Of a stretch of DNA of 64,000 nt, positions 34,396-42,198 are shown one piece after another (within the stretch, counting starts at the first letter, position 1; each line of letters begins with the position of its first letter). The translations under genes were made by a program, and so were the position numbers. Source of the DNA: Streptomyces peucetius (GTDB lineage Bacteria; Actinomycetota; Actinomycetes; Streptomycetales; Streptomycetaceae); contig NZ_CP107567.1 of NCBI RefSeq assembly GCF_025854275.1, positions 4,898,001 to 4,962,000 of the forward strand, given 5' to 3'. The notes beneath the pieces were generated by a model. The model was not told the origin of the DNA, searched no databases, and was given only the letters and a program-made list of their open reading frames with translations.

Positions 34396-35319
34396 ATGAG
34401 CACGTCCCGTCTGCGCACCCTCGGCAACAAGACCGCCGGCCCCGGCCGGCCGGTCTACGTCACCGGTGAGATCGGCATCAACCACAACGGCGACCTGGAC
34501 AACGCCTTCGCCCTGATCGACGCCGCCGCCGAAGCCGGCTGCGACGCGGTCAAGTTCCAGAAGCGCACCCCGGAGATCTGCACCCCGCGCGACCAGTGGG
34601 ACATCGAGCGCGACACCCCCTGGGGCCGGATGACGTACATCGACTACCGCCACCGCGTCGAGTTCGGCGAGGACGAGTACCGCCGGATCGACGAGCACTG
34701 CAAGAAGCGCGGCATCGACTGGTTCGCCTCCCCGTGGGACACCGAGGCCGTCGCCTTCCTGGAGAAGTTCGACGTCCCCGCCCACAAGGTGGCCTCCGCG
34801 TCGCTCACCGACGACGAGCTGCTGCGCGCCCTGCGCGCCACCGGCAAGACGGTCATCCTCTCCACCGGCATGTCGACGCCGAAGCAGATCCGCCACGCCG
34901 TCGAGGTCCTCGGCAGCGACAACATCCTGCTCTGCCACGCCACCTCGACGTACCCGGCCAAGGCCGAGGAGCTCAACCTGCGCGTCATCAACACCCTGCA
35001 GGGCGAGTACCCGAACGTCCCGATCGGCTACTCCGGCCACGAGACCGGTCTGCAGACCACCCTCGCCGCCGTCGCCCTCGGCGCCGCGTTCGTCGAGCGC
35101 CACATCACCCTGGACCGCGCCATGTGGGGCTCCGACCAGGCCGCCTCCGTCGAGCCGCAGGGCCTCACCCGCCTGGTGCGCGACATCCGCACCATCGAGG
35201 AGGCCCTCGGCGACGGCGTCAAGAAGGTCTACGACTCCGAGCTCGCGCCCATGAAGAAGCTGCGCCGCGTCGTGGGTGTCGTGGCCGAGGCGGGCGACCG
35301 TGAGCCGGCCGCGGTCTGA
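34396..35319 (+). CDS. neuB: NeuB-family nonulosonic acid synthase lacking the SAF domain
   Basis: A 307-residue protein; AAGGAA precedes ATG. It condenses phosphoenolpyruvate with a hexose or hexosamine (or its 6-phosphate) to a nine-carbon acid. Motifs: GEIGINHNGDLDNA, DAVKFQKRTPE, STGMSTPKQI, CHATSTYPA, IGYSGHETG and ERHITLDRAMWGSDQAASVEP. The usual C-terminal antifreeze-like SAF domain (about 55 residues) is missing; the frame ends just after KKLRRVVGVVAEAG. The missing domain normally closes the active site of the partner subunit, so substrate choice may differ from Neu5Ac synthases. A Kdn product is plausible from the phosphatase fusion next door. Confidence 0.88.
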   Translation: MSTSRLRTLGNKTAGPGRPVYVTGEIGINHNGDLDNAFALIDAAAEAGCDAVKFQKRTPEICTPRDQWDIERDTPWGRMTYIDYRHRVEFGEDEYRRIDEHCKKRGIDWFASPWDTEAVAFLEKFDVPAHKVASASLTDDELLRALRATGKTVILSTGMSTPKQIRHAVEVLGSDNILLCHATSTYPAKAEELNLRVINTLQGEYPNVPIGYSGHETGLQTTLAAVALGAAFVERHITLDRAMWGSDQAASVEPQGLTRLVRDIRTIEEALGDGVKKVYDSELAPMKKLRRVVGVVAEAGDREPAAV

Positions 35320-35727
35320 CGACCCGACCGGGGCCGCCACGCGGCCCCGGACACCGCCCCCCGGCCCGCAGGCCCCGGAGCGCACGCCGTGCGACCGGGC
35401 CACGGCCGGGGGCGTTCGGTGGGCGCCGGCACCTGGCGCGCACACCGTCCTCGCTCCCGCACAGGCCGGGCCCGCCCGGTCCGGTTACGGCGCCGGGCTT
35501 ACCGGTCGGCCCTCGGCCGGGGGACGCGACGCCCGCACAGGCCGGGCCCGCCCGGTCCGGTTACGGCGCCGGGCTTACCGGTCGGCCCTCGGCCGGGGGA
35601 CGCGACGCCCGCACGGAGCGGGCCCGCCCGTGGCCGGTGGCCACGAACCGAAAGCAACCCACGCCCTCGCGGGCGGTCAGCCACGGACCCGGCCGCAGGC
35701 CGGCCCGGCATCACGAGGTGACAACCA
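35320..35727. other. 408-bp intergenic region, mostly tandem repeat
   Basis: Between neuB and the next gene of the operon I see no convincing gene. Apparent frames across it only translate the 76-bp repeat. No clear terminator stem is visible, so readthrough into the downstream gene is possible. Confidence 0.6.
35456..35618 (+). repeat. 76-bp exact tandem repeat, two copies plus a partial third
   Basis: 35456-35531 and 35532-35607 are identical, each starting CCCGCACAGGCCGGGCCCGC and containing GGTTACGGCGCCGGGCTTAC. A third copy begins at 35608 but diverges after about 7 bases, with a further short match. Each unit has a CCGGTCCGGTT/ACCGG type internal symmetry that may fold. Confidence 0.9.
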
Positions 35728-36762
35728 GTGAATCTCGCCTTCGTCGAGAGTCCGGTCCAGCTCCTGAACGTCCTGGAGTGGGCCCACGCCGCGCCGGCCG
35801 CACCCGGGCCCGACGGCCTCACCGTGGTCGTGCTGTCGCCCACCGACCCCATGTCGCGCGGCCAGCTGCGCCGGATGGCGGAGCTGGCGCGTGACGCCGG
35901 GTTCACCGTCCGCTGGCAGGAGGCGCGCGGCGGCGCGGGCGCCCCGCTGCGCACCGTGCGCGAGCTCGGCCCGGTGCTGCGCCGCGCCGAGCGCATCGTC
36001 ATCGGGGATCCGTTCTCCCGGTACGTACAGCTCCTGCTGACACTGGTCGGCAGGAAGGACGTGACCGTCGTCGACGACGGCACCGCGACCATGGAGTTCG
36101 TCGCCCAGGTCTCGCGCGGTGAGCAGCTGGTGCGCTGGCACCGGCGCGGCGGCCGCCGCGGGCCCCGGGAGCTGGTGCTCGCGCCCGTGACGTTCCTGGC
36201 GCGGCGGCGGCTGAGCCCGTCGAAGGACCGGTCGGTCGAGGTCTTCACCTCGATGCCGGTCGAACCGCAGCCGGGGATCACCGTCACGCCCAACGACTTC
36301 GCCTGGACCCGGGCACGGTTCGGGCCGCCGCGGATCACGCGCGGTGCGGACATGGTCGGCACCTCCCTGGTGGAGACGGGCGTCGTCGATCTCGGCCAGT
36401 ATCTGGAGGCGGTGTCCGCCCTCGCCCGCACCCACGGCGCGACCCGCTACTTCGCGCACCGCAGGGAGAGTGCGGACAAGCTTTACCGGCTCTCCGTGGA
36501 GACCGGGCTGGAAGTGGTCCGCCCCGAGCTGCCGCTCGAGCTGATTGCCCGCCGCGGCCCGATCGGAGCAACGGTCCTGAGTTTTCCCTCCACCGTCGTC
36601 CACACACTGCCGCTGGCCCTGGCCGGCACGGGGATCAAGGTGGCGGTCTGCGACATCGCACCCGAATGGCTCAAGGAGAACGCCTCGCCACGCGCCCGGG
36701 GCTTCCTGGCGGGGGTCACGGGCACGGCCCGCGATGTGCAGCGGCTCCCGGCTCCGGCTTGA
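35728..36762 (+). CDS. Putative sialyltransferase-like protein of the nonulosonate locus
   Basis: A 344-residue soluble protein from GTG 35728 (GAGGTG upstream), beginning MNLAFVESPVQLLNVLEWAH. Three motifs mirror those of bacterial sialyltransferases: an acidic-Gly motif (VTVVDDGTATMEF, near residue 115), a His motif (RYFAHRRESADK, where HP would be expected) and a Ser-Thr motif (VLSFPSTVVHTLPLAL). The fold order is that of GT52/POLYST-like enzymes, though overall similarity is too low to be sure. SPVQL at the N-terminus is common to CMP-acid using enzymes of this type. It probably transfers the activated acid made by the upstream enzymes. Confidence 0.65.
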   Translation: MNLAFVESPVQLLNVLEWAHAAPAAPGPDGLTVVVLSPTDPMSRGQLRRMAELARDAGFTVRWQEARGGAGAPLRTVRELGPVLRRAERIVIGDPFSRYVQLLLTLVGRKDVTVVDDGTATMEFVAQVSRGEQLVRWHRRGGRRGPRELVLAPVTFLARRRLSPSKDRSVEVFTSMPVEPQPGITVTPNDFAWTRARFGPPRITRGADMVGTSLVETGVVDLGQYLEAVSALARTHGATRYFAHRRESADKLYRLSVETGLEVVRPELPLELIARRGPIGATVLSFPSTVVHTLPLALAGTGIKVAVCDIAPEWLKENASPRARGFLAGVTGTARDVQRLPAPA

Positions 36763-36772
36763 AGAGCCGGGA
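36746..36772 (+). terminator. Short hairpin across a stop codon
   Basis: 9-bp stem (36746-36754 with 36764-36772), loop 9, overlapping the TGA at 36760-36762. It likely ends the nonulosonate operon. Confidence 0.5.
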
Positions 36773-36956
36773 GAAGAGGGAAGTGAGCGGACGGACACGG
36801 TCCGAAAGGGGAAGATCCACTCAAGAGAGAGCCGAGTGAGTTTACCCACCGCCAAATGCGACCAATCGCCGTGCGCCCAAAATTCTGTCCCCTAGGAGGC
36901 TGATGTTTTGTTGATCGCACGGTAGTTGAGGGGCGAAGGGGCATACCCTTCACTGG

Positions 36957-38204
36957 GTGAACCAGTTGATGTCCCGCGAGTCAGAAGATGTCGAACGGCC
37001 CGGCGCAGTCGCACTGCCCGGCACGCTGTCGGAGTCGCTGCGTGCCGAACTGATCGCGTTCCGGCGCGACTTGCACATGCACCCGGAGCTCGGCAACCAG
37101 GAGTTCCGCACCACCGCCGTGATCAAGGCGCGCCTCGAGCAGGCCGGGCTCAAGCCCCGTGTCCTCGCCGCCGGCACCGGCCTGATCTGCGACATCGGTA
37201 CGCCGGCTCCCGACGCCGTACGGCCCTTCTTCGCCATCCGCGCCGACATCGACGCGCTGCCCATCCCCGACACCAAGACCGGCGTCCCCTACCGCTCCAC
37301 CGTGCCCGACCGCGCCCACGCCTGCGGCCACGACGTGCACACCACCGTCGCGCTCGGCGCGGGCCTGGTGCTCGCTGAACTCGACCGGCAGGGCCTCCTG
37401 CCGCAGCCCGTCCGGCTGATCTTCCAGCCCGCGGAGGAAGTGCTGCCCGGCGGTGCGGCCGACGCGATCGAGTCCGGCGTGCTCGAAGGTGTCAACAAGA
37501 TCATCGCGGTTCACTGCGACCCCAAGGTCGACGCGGGCATCGTCGGGCTGCGGCCCGGCCCCATCACCTCCGCCTGCGACCGCCTCGAAGTCACCCTCGA
37601 CGGCCCCGGCGGCCACACCGCCCGCCCGCACCTGACCACCGACCTCGTCACCGCGGCGGCGAAGATCGTCACCGAGGTCCCCGCGCTCCTCAGCCGCCGC
37701 GTCGACGCCCGCTCGGGCCTCGCGGTGACCTGGGGACGCGTCGAAGCCGGCCACACCTGCAACGTCATCCCGCAGCACGCCGAGCTCTCCGGCACCGTCC
37801 GCTGCCTCGACCTGCCGGGGTGGCGCGAGGCGCCCGACCTGGTGCACGCGGCGATCGACGAGATCGCGACGCTGCACCGGGCCAAGTCCCAGATCAACTA
37901 CATCCGCGGGGTCCCGCCGGTCGTGAACGACCCCGTCGTCACCGACCTGCTGCGCGACGCGCAGACCGCGCGGCGCGGGTCGTACGCGATCGAGGACACC
38001 GAGCAGAGCCTCGGCGGCGAGGACTTCTCCTGGTACCTGGAGCACGTGCCGGGCGCGATGGCACGCCTGGGCGTGCGGGTCCCGGGCGACACGGTCCGCC
38101 GGGACCTGCACCGGGGCGACTTCGACGTCGACGAGTCGGCGATCGCGGCGGGCGTCGAACTCTTCACCGCGGCAGCCCTCCTGGACGCCCGCCTGACACT
38201 CTGA
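36957..38204 (+). CDS. M20 family amidohydrolase
   Basis: A 415-residue protein of the aminoacylase/IAA-amide hydrolase type, which splits N-acyl amino acids. Metal ligands are visible: RAHACGHDVHTT, FQPAEEVLPGGA, AVHCDP and a final GGEDFSWYLEHVPG. FRRDLHMHPELG is the classic N-terminal motif. GTG 36957 has no ribosome site; ATG 36969 is also possible. Two-domain layout: a dimerisation domain (about 200-315) inserted in the catalytic domain. It is cytoplasmic and monocistronic. It is not obviously part of the glycopolymer locus. Confidence 0.9.
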   Translation: MNQLMSRESEDVERPGAVALPGTLSESLRAELIAFRRDLHMHPELGNQEFRTTAVIKARLEQAGLKPRVLAAGTGLICDIGTPAPDAVRPFFAIRADIDALPIPDTKTGVPYRSTVPDRAHACGHDVHTTVALGAGLVLAELDRQGLLPQPVRLIFQPAEEVLPGGAADAIESGVLEGVNKIIAVHCDPKVDAGIVGLRPGPITSACDRLEVTLDGPGGHTARPHLTTDLVTAAAKIVTEVPALLSRRVDARSGLAVTWGRVEAGHTCNVIPQHAELSGTVRCLDLPGWREAPDLVHAAIDEIATLHRAKSQINYIRGVPPVVNDPVVTDLLRDAQTARRGSYAIEDTEQSLGGEDFSWYLEHVPGAMARLGVRVPGDTVRRDLHRGDFDVDESAIAAGVELFTAAALLDARLTL

Positions 38205-39293
38205 CCGTGGCCGGGCGGGCCCGGCCCGGGCCCGGCCCGGGGCTGGCCCGGCCTGGCCGGCTCCGCTGGTGGGTGGTGCGGGGGGGGCCTCCAAAGCGGG
38301 GCACCCGGACTGCTTTCCCGTACCTGCCCCGCCCCACCTCACGACGCCTTACGTCCGGGCACCCCCCTCCTCCGACCCCACCCCCCTCCTGCCGGTGGCG
38401 CCCGTCCCGGCCGGTGGCCGCCGCCTGAGCCGTGTCCTCCGTCCCGCCGGGGGTGGGTCCCGGTAGAAGGCGGCTCTCCGTCCCCGGGGGGTCTGGGGCG
38501 GAGCCCCTGCGGCCAGGGGCGGGTCTCCGTTGGGTGCGGCTCCCCGTTTCGGGGGCTGGTCCGGTGCCCGCCAGGGCAGGCCCCCGCGTGTCGCGGGGCT
38601 GTCCCTCGTACGCGGAGCCGTTCCGCGGGCCGCCCAGGTGCCCCGGTGCGTCGCGGTGCCGTTCCACGTCCGGCCTGGGGGCGGGCCCGGCCAGGTCCCC
38701 CGTGGGTGCGGCTCCCGTCCCGCGGTTTGGGGCGGAGCCCCTTCCGCCGGGGCCCCACGCGGGGGCGGAGCCCTTCCGCCGGGGGCGGTTCTCCCGTGCA
38801 CGGGGCTGTTCCGCGTCCAGGGCCGGGACGGAGCCCCTCCACCGGGCAGGTCCCCGTGCCCGGGGGGCCTGCCCCGGTGTCCCGGGGTCTGGGGCGGAGC
38901 CCCGGTTTCGGGAAAGGGCGGGGCGGGGGACTTCTCCCTGTCCCGCACCGGCCCACCGGTGGGAGCGACGGCGTCGGCCCGGGCAGGGGGACGCGCAGGG
39001 GGCGTGGCTGGGACGTAAAGCGTCGTGAGTCAGGGCGGGGCAGGTGCGGGAAAGCAGTCCCGGACATGCCCCCGGAGCGGCACCCGGACGCCCAACAACA
39101 CGGACCGGGCCGAGCCCGAGAAGCACCCGAACCCGGCGACGCCCGGAAACGGCCCGGTCGGCCGCCCGCCCAGGGCCTGGCCGACACGCCGAGACCGCCC
39201 ACCGCCCCCGCCTGCGGCGTAACCTGGTCGCCGTGCGCCCAAGGGCTTCGCGACGATCCGATAACGACTGATGAACGGGTCTTTAACTGACAT
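38205..39293. other. GC-extreme intergenic block, no gene seen
   Basis: About 1.1 kb of very GC-rich, low-complexity DNA. Frames exist on both strands in all phases, but they share Pro/Arg/Gly-biased translations with no start signals or domains. The phrase GGGGCGGAGCCCC recurs (38493-38507, 38729-38741 and 38889-38903) with variants at 38761 and 38825. The block is edged by a 50-bp inverted repeat. It looks like accumulated intergenic repeats rather than a gene. Confidence 0.75.
38306..39063. repeat. 50-bp imperfect inverted repeat bounding a GC-rich segment
   Basis: The left arm 38306-38356 and the right arm 39011-39063 are reverse complements with about 46 of 50 matches. They share GGACTGCTTTCCCG, ACCTGCCCCGCCC and CTCACGACG with TTACGTCC. 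The arms are less GC-extreme than the 650 bp between them. The structure could be a non-autonomous mobile element or a very large cruciform. Confidence 0.8.
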
Positions 39294-39305
39294 CTACGCG
39301 CGTTA
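39294..39305. promoter_or_regulatory. Operator-like site 1 (CTACGCGCGTTA) before the BMP gene
   Basis: Copy one of a 12-bp palindrome found before all three transcription units of the nucleoside locus. Here it overlaps a TACGAT that may serve as a -10, 62 bp before the GTG start. Confidence 0.6.
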
Positions 39306-39366
39306 CGATCGCCGCGAACCCAGCGCCGGAAGTGGCGCTTTCGGTCAGGTTTAAAGGAGCCCCCCA

Positions 39367-40419
39367 GTGCGCCGGATCACCAGGATCGCCACCGTGGGCA
39401 TCGCGTCCGCGGCTCTCGCACTGTCTGCCACCGCGTGTGGCAGCAAGTCGTCGTCCGAGTCGAGCGGCTCGGACGACAACGGCGGCAAGGCCGCCATCGC
39501 GTACGACATCGGTGGCCGCGGCGACCAGTCGTTCAACGACGCCGCCTTCGCGGGCCTGGAGAGGGCCGAGAAGGAACTCGACATCGAGGGCAACGACGCC
39601 GAGCCCAGCGAGGGTGAGGGCGACCCGGACAAGATCCAGCGCCTGACGGCGCTGGCGCGGGCCGGCAACAACCCCGTGATCGGTGTCGGTTTCGCCTACG
39701 CGCCCGCCATCGCCGAGGTCGCCCCGAAGTTCCCGAAGACGACCTTCGGTCTCATCGACGACACGTCGAAGACCGGCCCGAACATCGCCAACCTGGTGTT
39801 CAACGAGGAGCAGGGCTCCTACCTGGCCGGTGTCGCCGCCGCCAAGGTGACGAAGACCGACACGGTCGGCTTCATCGGCGGTGTGGAGACCCCGCTGATC
39901 AAGAAGTTCGAGGCGGGCTTCGTCCAGGGCGTCAAGGACACGAAGAAGGGCGTCAACGTCAAGGTCCAGTACCTGACGCAGCCGCCGGACTTCGGTGGCT
40001 TCTCGAAGCCGGACCTCGGCAAGGCCGCCGCGCAGGGCCAGCTCGACGCGGGCGCGGACGTGATCTACGCGGCCGCCGGCCTCGCGGGCTCCGGTTCGAT
40101 CGAGGCGACCGCCAAGGCCGGCAAGTGGGCCATCGGCGTCGACTCGGACCAGTACAACCAGAAGGGTCTGGCCGCCTACAAGGACCGGATCCTGACCTCG
40201 GTCACCAAGAACGTCTCGGGTGCCGTGTTCAACCTGATCAAGTCGGTCCAGGACGGCAAGCCGCAGAACGGTGAGATCCGCTACGGCCTCGAGGACGACG
40301 GTGTCGCACTGTCCACGTCCAACCCGGCCTTCACCAAGATGACGGACGTCATCGCGGCGGTCGACAAGGCCAAGGCCGACATCATCGCCGGCAAGATCAA
40401 GGTCAAGACCGCTCCGTAA
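39367..40419 (+). CDS. BMP-family nucleoside-binding lipoprotein
   Basis: A 350-residue periplasmic-type binding protein; GTG 39367 after AAAGGAG. Signal peptide ends SATAC (Cys24 lipidated). BMP/PnrA family marks: AIAYDIGGRGDQSFNDAAFAGL cut as DIGGRGDQSFNDAAF, NPVIGVGFAYAPAI, NIANLVFNEEQGSYLAGVAA, FIGGVETPLIKKFEAGFVQG and VIYAAAGLAGSGSIEA. Such proteins bind purine or pyrimidine nucleosides for the ABC transporter encoded downstream. The hairpin after it should leave it in excess over the membrane parts. Confidence 0.93.
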   Translation: MRRITRIATVGIASAALALSATACGSKSSSESSGSDDNGGKAAIAYDIGGRGDQSFNDAAFAGLERAEKELDIEGNDAEPSEGEGDPDKIQRLTALARAGNNPVIGVGFAYAPAIAEVAPKFPKTTFGLIDDTSKTGPNIANLVFNEEQGSYLAGVAAAKVTKTDTVGFIGGVETPLIKKFEAGFVQGVKDTKKGVNVKVQYLTQPPDFGGFSKPDLGKAAAQGQLDAGADVIYAAAGLAGSGSIEATAKAGKWAIGVDSDQYNQKGLAAYKDRILTSVTKNVSGAVFNLIKSVQDGKPQNGEIRYGLEDDGVALSTSNPAFTKMTDVIAAVDKAKADIIAGKIKVKTAP

Positions 40420-40438
40420 CCGAGCGGCCGGTACCGCA

Positions 40439-40479
40439 GGTCCGCGGGCCCGGGGCGTGAGCCCCACGGCCCGCGGACC
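40439..40479 (+). terminator. Hairpin between the binding protein and ATPase genes
   Basis: Perfect 12-bp stem (40439-40450 with 40468-40479) with an inner GGGGC/GCCCC hairpin. It is followed 35 bp later by operator site 2, so the transporter genes have their own promoter. Confidence 0.78.
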
Positions 40480-40513
40480 GGTTTCCGGTCCCGGGTTTTG
40501 GTATTCGGGAGCG

Positions 40514-40525
40514 CTACGCGCGTAG
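40514..40525. promoter_or_regulatory. Operator-like site 2 (perfect palindrome CTACGCGCGTAG)
   Basis: Perfect 12-bp palindrome, 36 bp before the ATG at 40561. A GATAAC at 40541-40546 may be the -10, which would put the palindrome over the -35 and favour repression. Confidence 0.65.
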
Positions 40526-40560
40526 AGGGCGCCCCGGCGCGATAACTTCGCCACGCCCCC

Positions 40561-42198
40561 ATGAGAACCACAGCCCGCCCCTTCCGCCTGCCCTCCCGCT
40601 CCTTCCGCCAAGGAGAGTGCGTCATCAACGCGTCCAGTCCGTCACCGCCGCAGGCTGCTGCCGTAGAACTGCGCGGCATCACCAAGCGCTTCCCCGGCGT
40701 CGTCGCCAACCACGACATCGACATCACGATCCATCAGGGCACCGTGCACGCCCTGGTCGGTGAGAACGGTGCCGGCAAGTCGACCCTGATGAAGATCCTC
40801 TACGGCATGCAGAAGCCGGACGAGGGCACCATCACCGTCGGCGGCGACCAGGTCACCTTCTCGAGCCCCGCCGACGCCATCGCCCGCGGCATCGGCATGG
40901 TGCACCAGCACTTCATGCTGGCCGACAACCTCACCGTCCTGGAGAACGTCGTTCTCGGCGGCGAGAAGCTGTACGGCATCGGTGCCGGGGCCCGGAAGAA
41001 GATCCAGGAGATCTCCGACGCGTACGGCCTCGGCGTGCGTCCCGACGTCCTCGTCGAGCAGCTCGGTGTCGCCGACCGCCAGCGGGTCGAGATCCTCAAG
41101 GTCCTTTACCGCGGCGCCCGCACGCTGATCCTCGACGAGCCGACCGCCGTGCTCGTCCCGCAGGAGGTCGACGCGCTCTTCGACAACCTTCGCGAGCTCA
41201 AGGCCGAGGGCCTGACCGTCATCTTCATCTCGCACAAGCTGGGCGAGGTGCTGTCGGTCGCCGACGAGATCACGGTCATCCGCCGCGGTACGACGGTGGG
41301 CACCGCCGACCCGCGGAGCACCACGACCAAGCAGCTCGCCGAGCTGATGGTCGGCACCGAGCTGCCGTCGCCGGAGACCCGCGAGTCGACGGTCACGGAT
41401 GTGCCGATGCTGAAGGTCGACGACCTGAGGCTCACGGCCACCGACCCGGACGGCGTGGTCCGCGAGGTACTCGGCGGGATCGGCTTCACCATCCACAAGG
41501 GCGAAGTCATGGGCATCGCCGGTGTCGAGGGCAACGGCCAGACGGAGCTCATCGAGGCCCTGATCGGCTTGCGCGACCCCGACGGCGGTGTCATCACGCT
41601 CGACGGCGCCGACATCTCCCACGCCTCCACCCGCAGGCGCCGCGAGGGCGGCATCGGCTACATCCCGGAGGACCGGCACCGGCACGGGCTGCTGCTGGAG
41701 TCCCCGCTGTGGGAGAACCGCATTCTCGGCCATGTGACGGAGAAGCCCAACAGCAAGAACGGCCTGCTCGACCTCAAGGCCGCCCGCCGGGACACCGAGC
41801 GCATCGTGCGGGAGTACGACGTGCGCACGCCCGGCATCGAGGTCACCGCCGCGTCGCTGTCCGGCGGCAACCAGCAGAAGCTGATCGTCGGCCGCGAGAT
41901 GAGCCACGCGCCCAAGCTGCTGATCGCCGCGCACCCCACCCGCGGTGTGGACGTCGGTGCGCAGGCGCAGATCTGGGACCAGATCCGCGAGGCGCGTCAC
42001 GAGGGTCTGGCGGTGCTGCTGATCTCCGCCGACCTGGACGAACTCATCGGGCTCTCCGACACCCTGCGGGTGATGTACCGGGGCCGTCTGGTCGCCGACG
42101 CGGATCCCGCCACGATCACACCCGAGGAACTGGGCACTGCCATGACCGGTGCCGCGTCCGGCCACCTCGAGCACGACGAGAACGGTGAGAGCCGATGA
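40561..42198 (+). CDS. Nucleoside ABC transporter ATPase (two ABC domains)
   Basis: A 545-residue sugar/nucleoside-type ATPase. First ABC domain: GENGAGKST, LGVADRQRVEIL in place of a standard LSGGQ, LILDEPTAVLVP. Second: the degenerate Walker A GIAGVEGNGQTEL, then a good signature LSGGNQQKLIVGREM. Two domains in one chain are normal for the RbsA/BmpB group. ATG 40561 has no ribosome site. AAGGAG at 40610-40615 is ideally spaced for codon 40624, which reads ATC instead of ATG, so the conserved start appears altered. It overlaps the permease gene by 4 bases. Confidence 0.9.
   Translation: MRTTARPFRLPSRSFRQGECVINASSPSPPQAAAVELRGITKRFPGVVANHDIDITIHQGTVHALVGENGAGKSTLMKILYGMQKPDEGTITVGGDQVTFSSPADAIARGIGMVHQHFMLADNLTVLENVVLGGEKLYGIGAGARKKIQEISDAYGLGVRPDVLVEQLGVADRQRVEILKVLYRGARTLILDEPTAVLVPQEVDALFDNLRELKAEGLTVIFISHKLGEVLSVADEITVIRRGTTVGTADPRSTTTKQLAELMVGTELPSPETRESTVTDVPMLKVDDLRLTATDPDGVVREVLGGIGFTIHKGEVMGIAGVEGNGQTELIEALIGLRDPDGGVITLDGADISHASTRRRREGGIGYIPEDRHRHGLLLESPLWENRILGHVTEKPNSKNGLLDLKAARRDTERIVREYDVRTPGIEVTAASLSGGNQQKLIVGREMSHAPKLLIAAHPTRGVDVGAQAQIWDQIREARHEGLAVLLISADLDELIGLSDTLRVMYRGRLVADADPATITPEELGTAMTGAASGHLEHDENGESR

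Noticed and set aside
35276..35731. 151-codon frame between neuB and the next gene
   Set aside because: It only translates the 76-bp tandem repeat and flanking low-complexity DNA.
38164..39293. Several 200-320 codon frames in the GC-rich block
   Set aside because: All phases on both strands are open because stop codons are rare in this composition. No starts, ribosome sites or recognisable domains.
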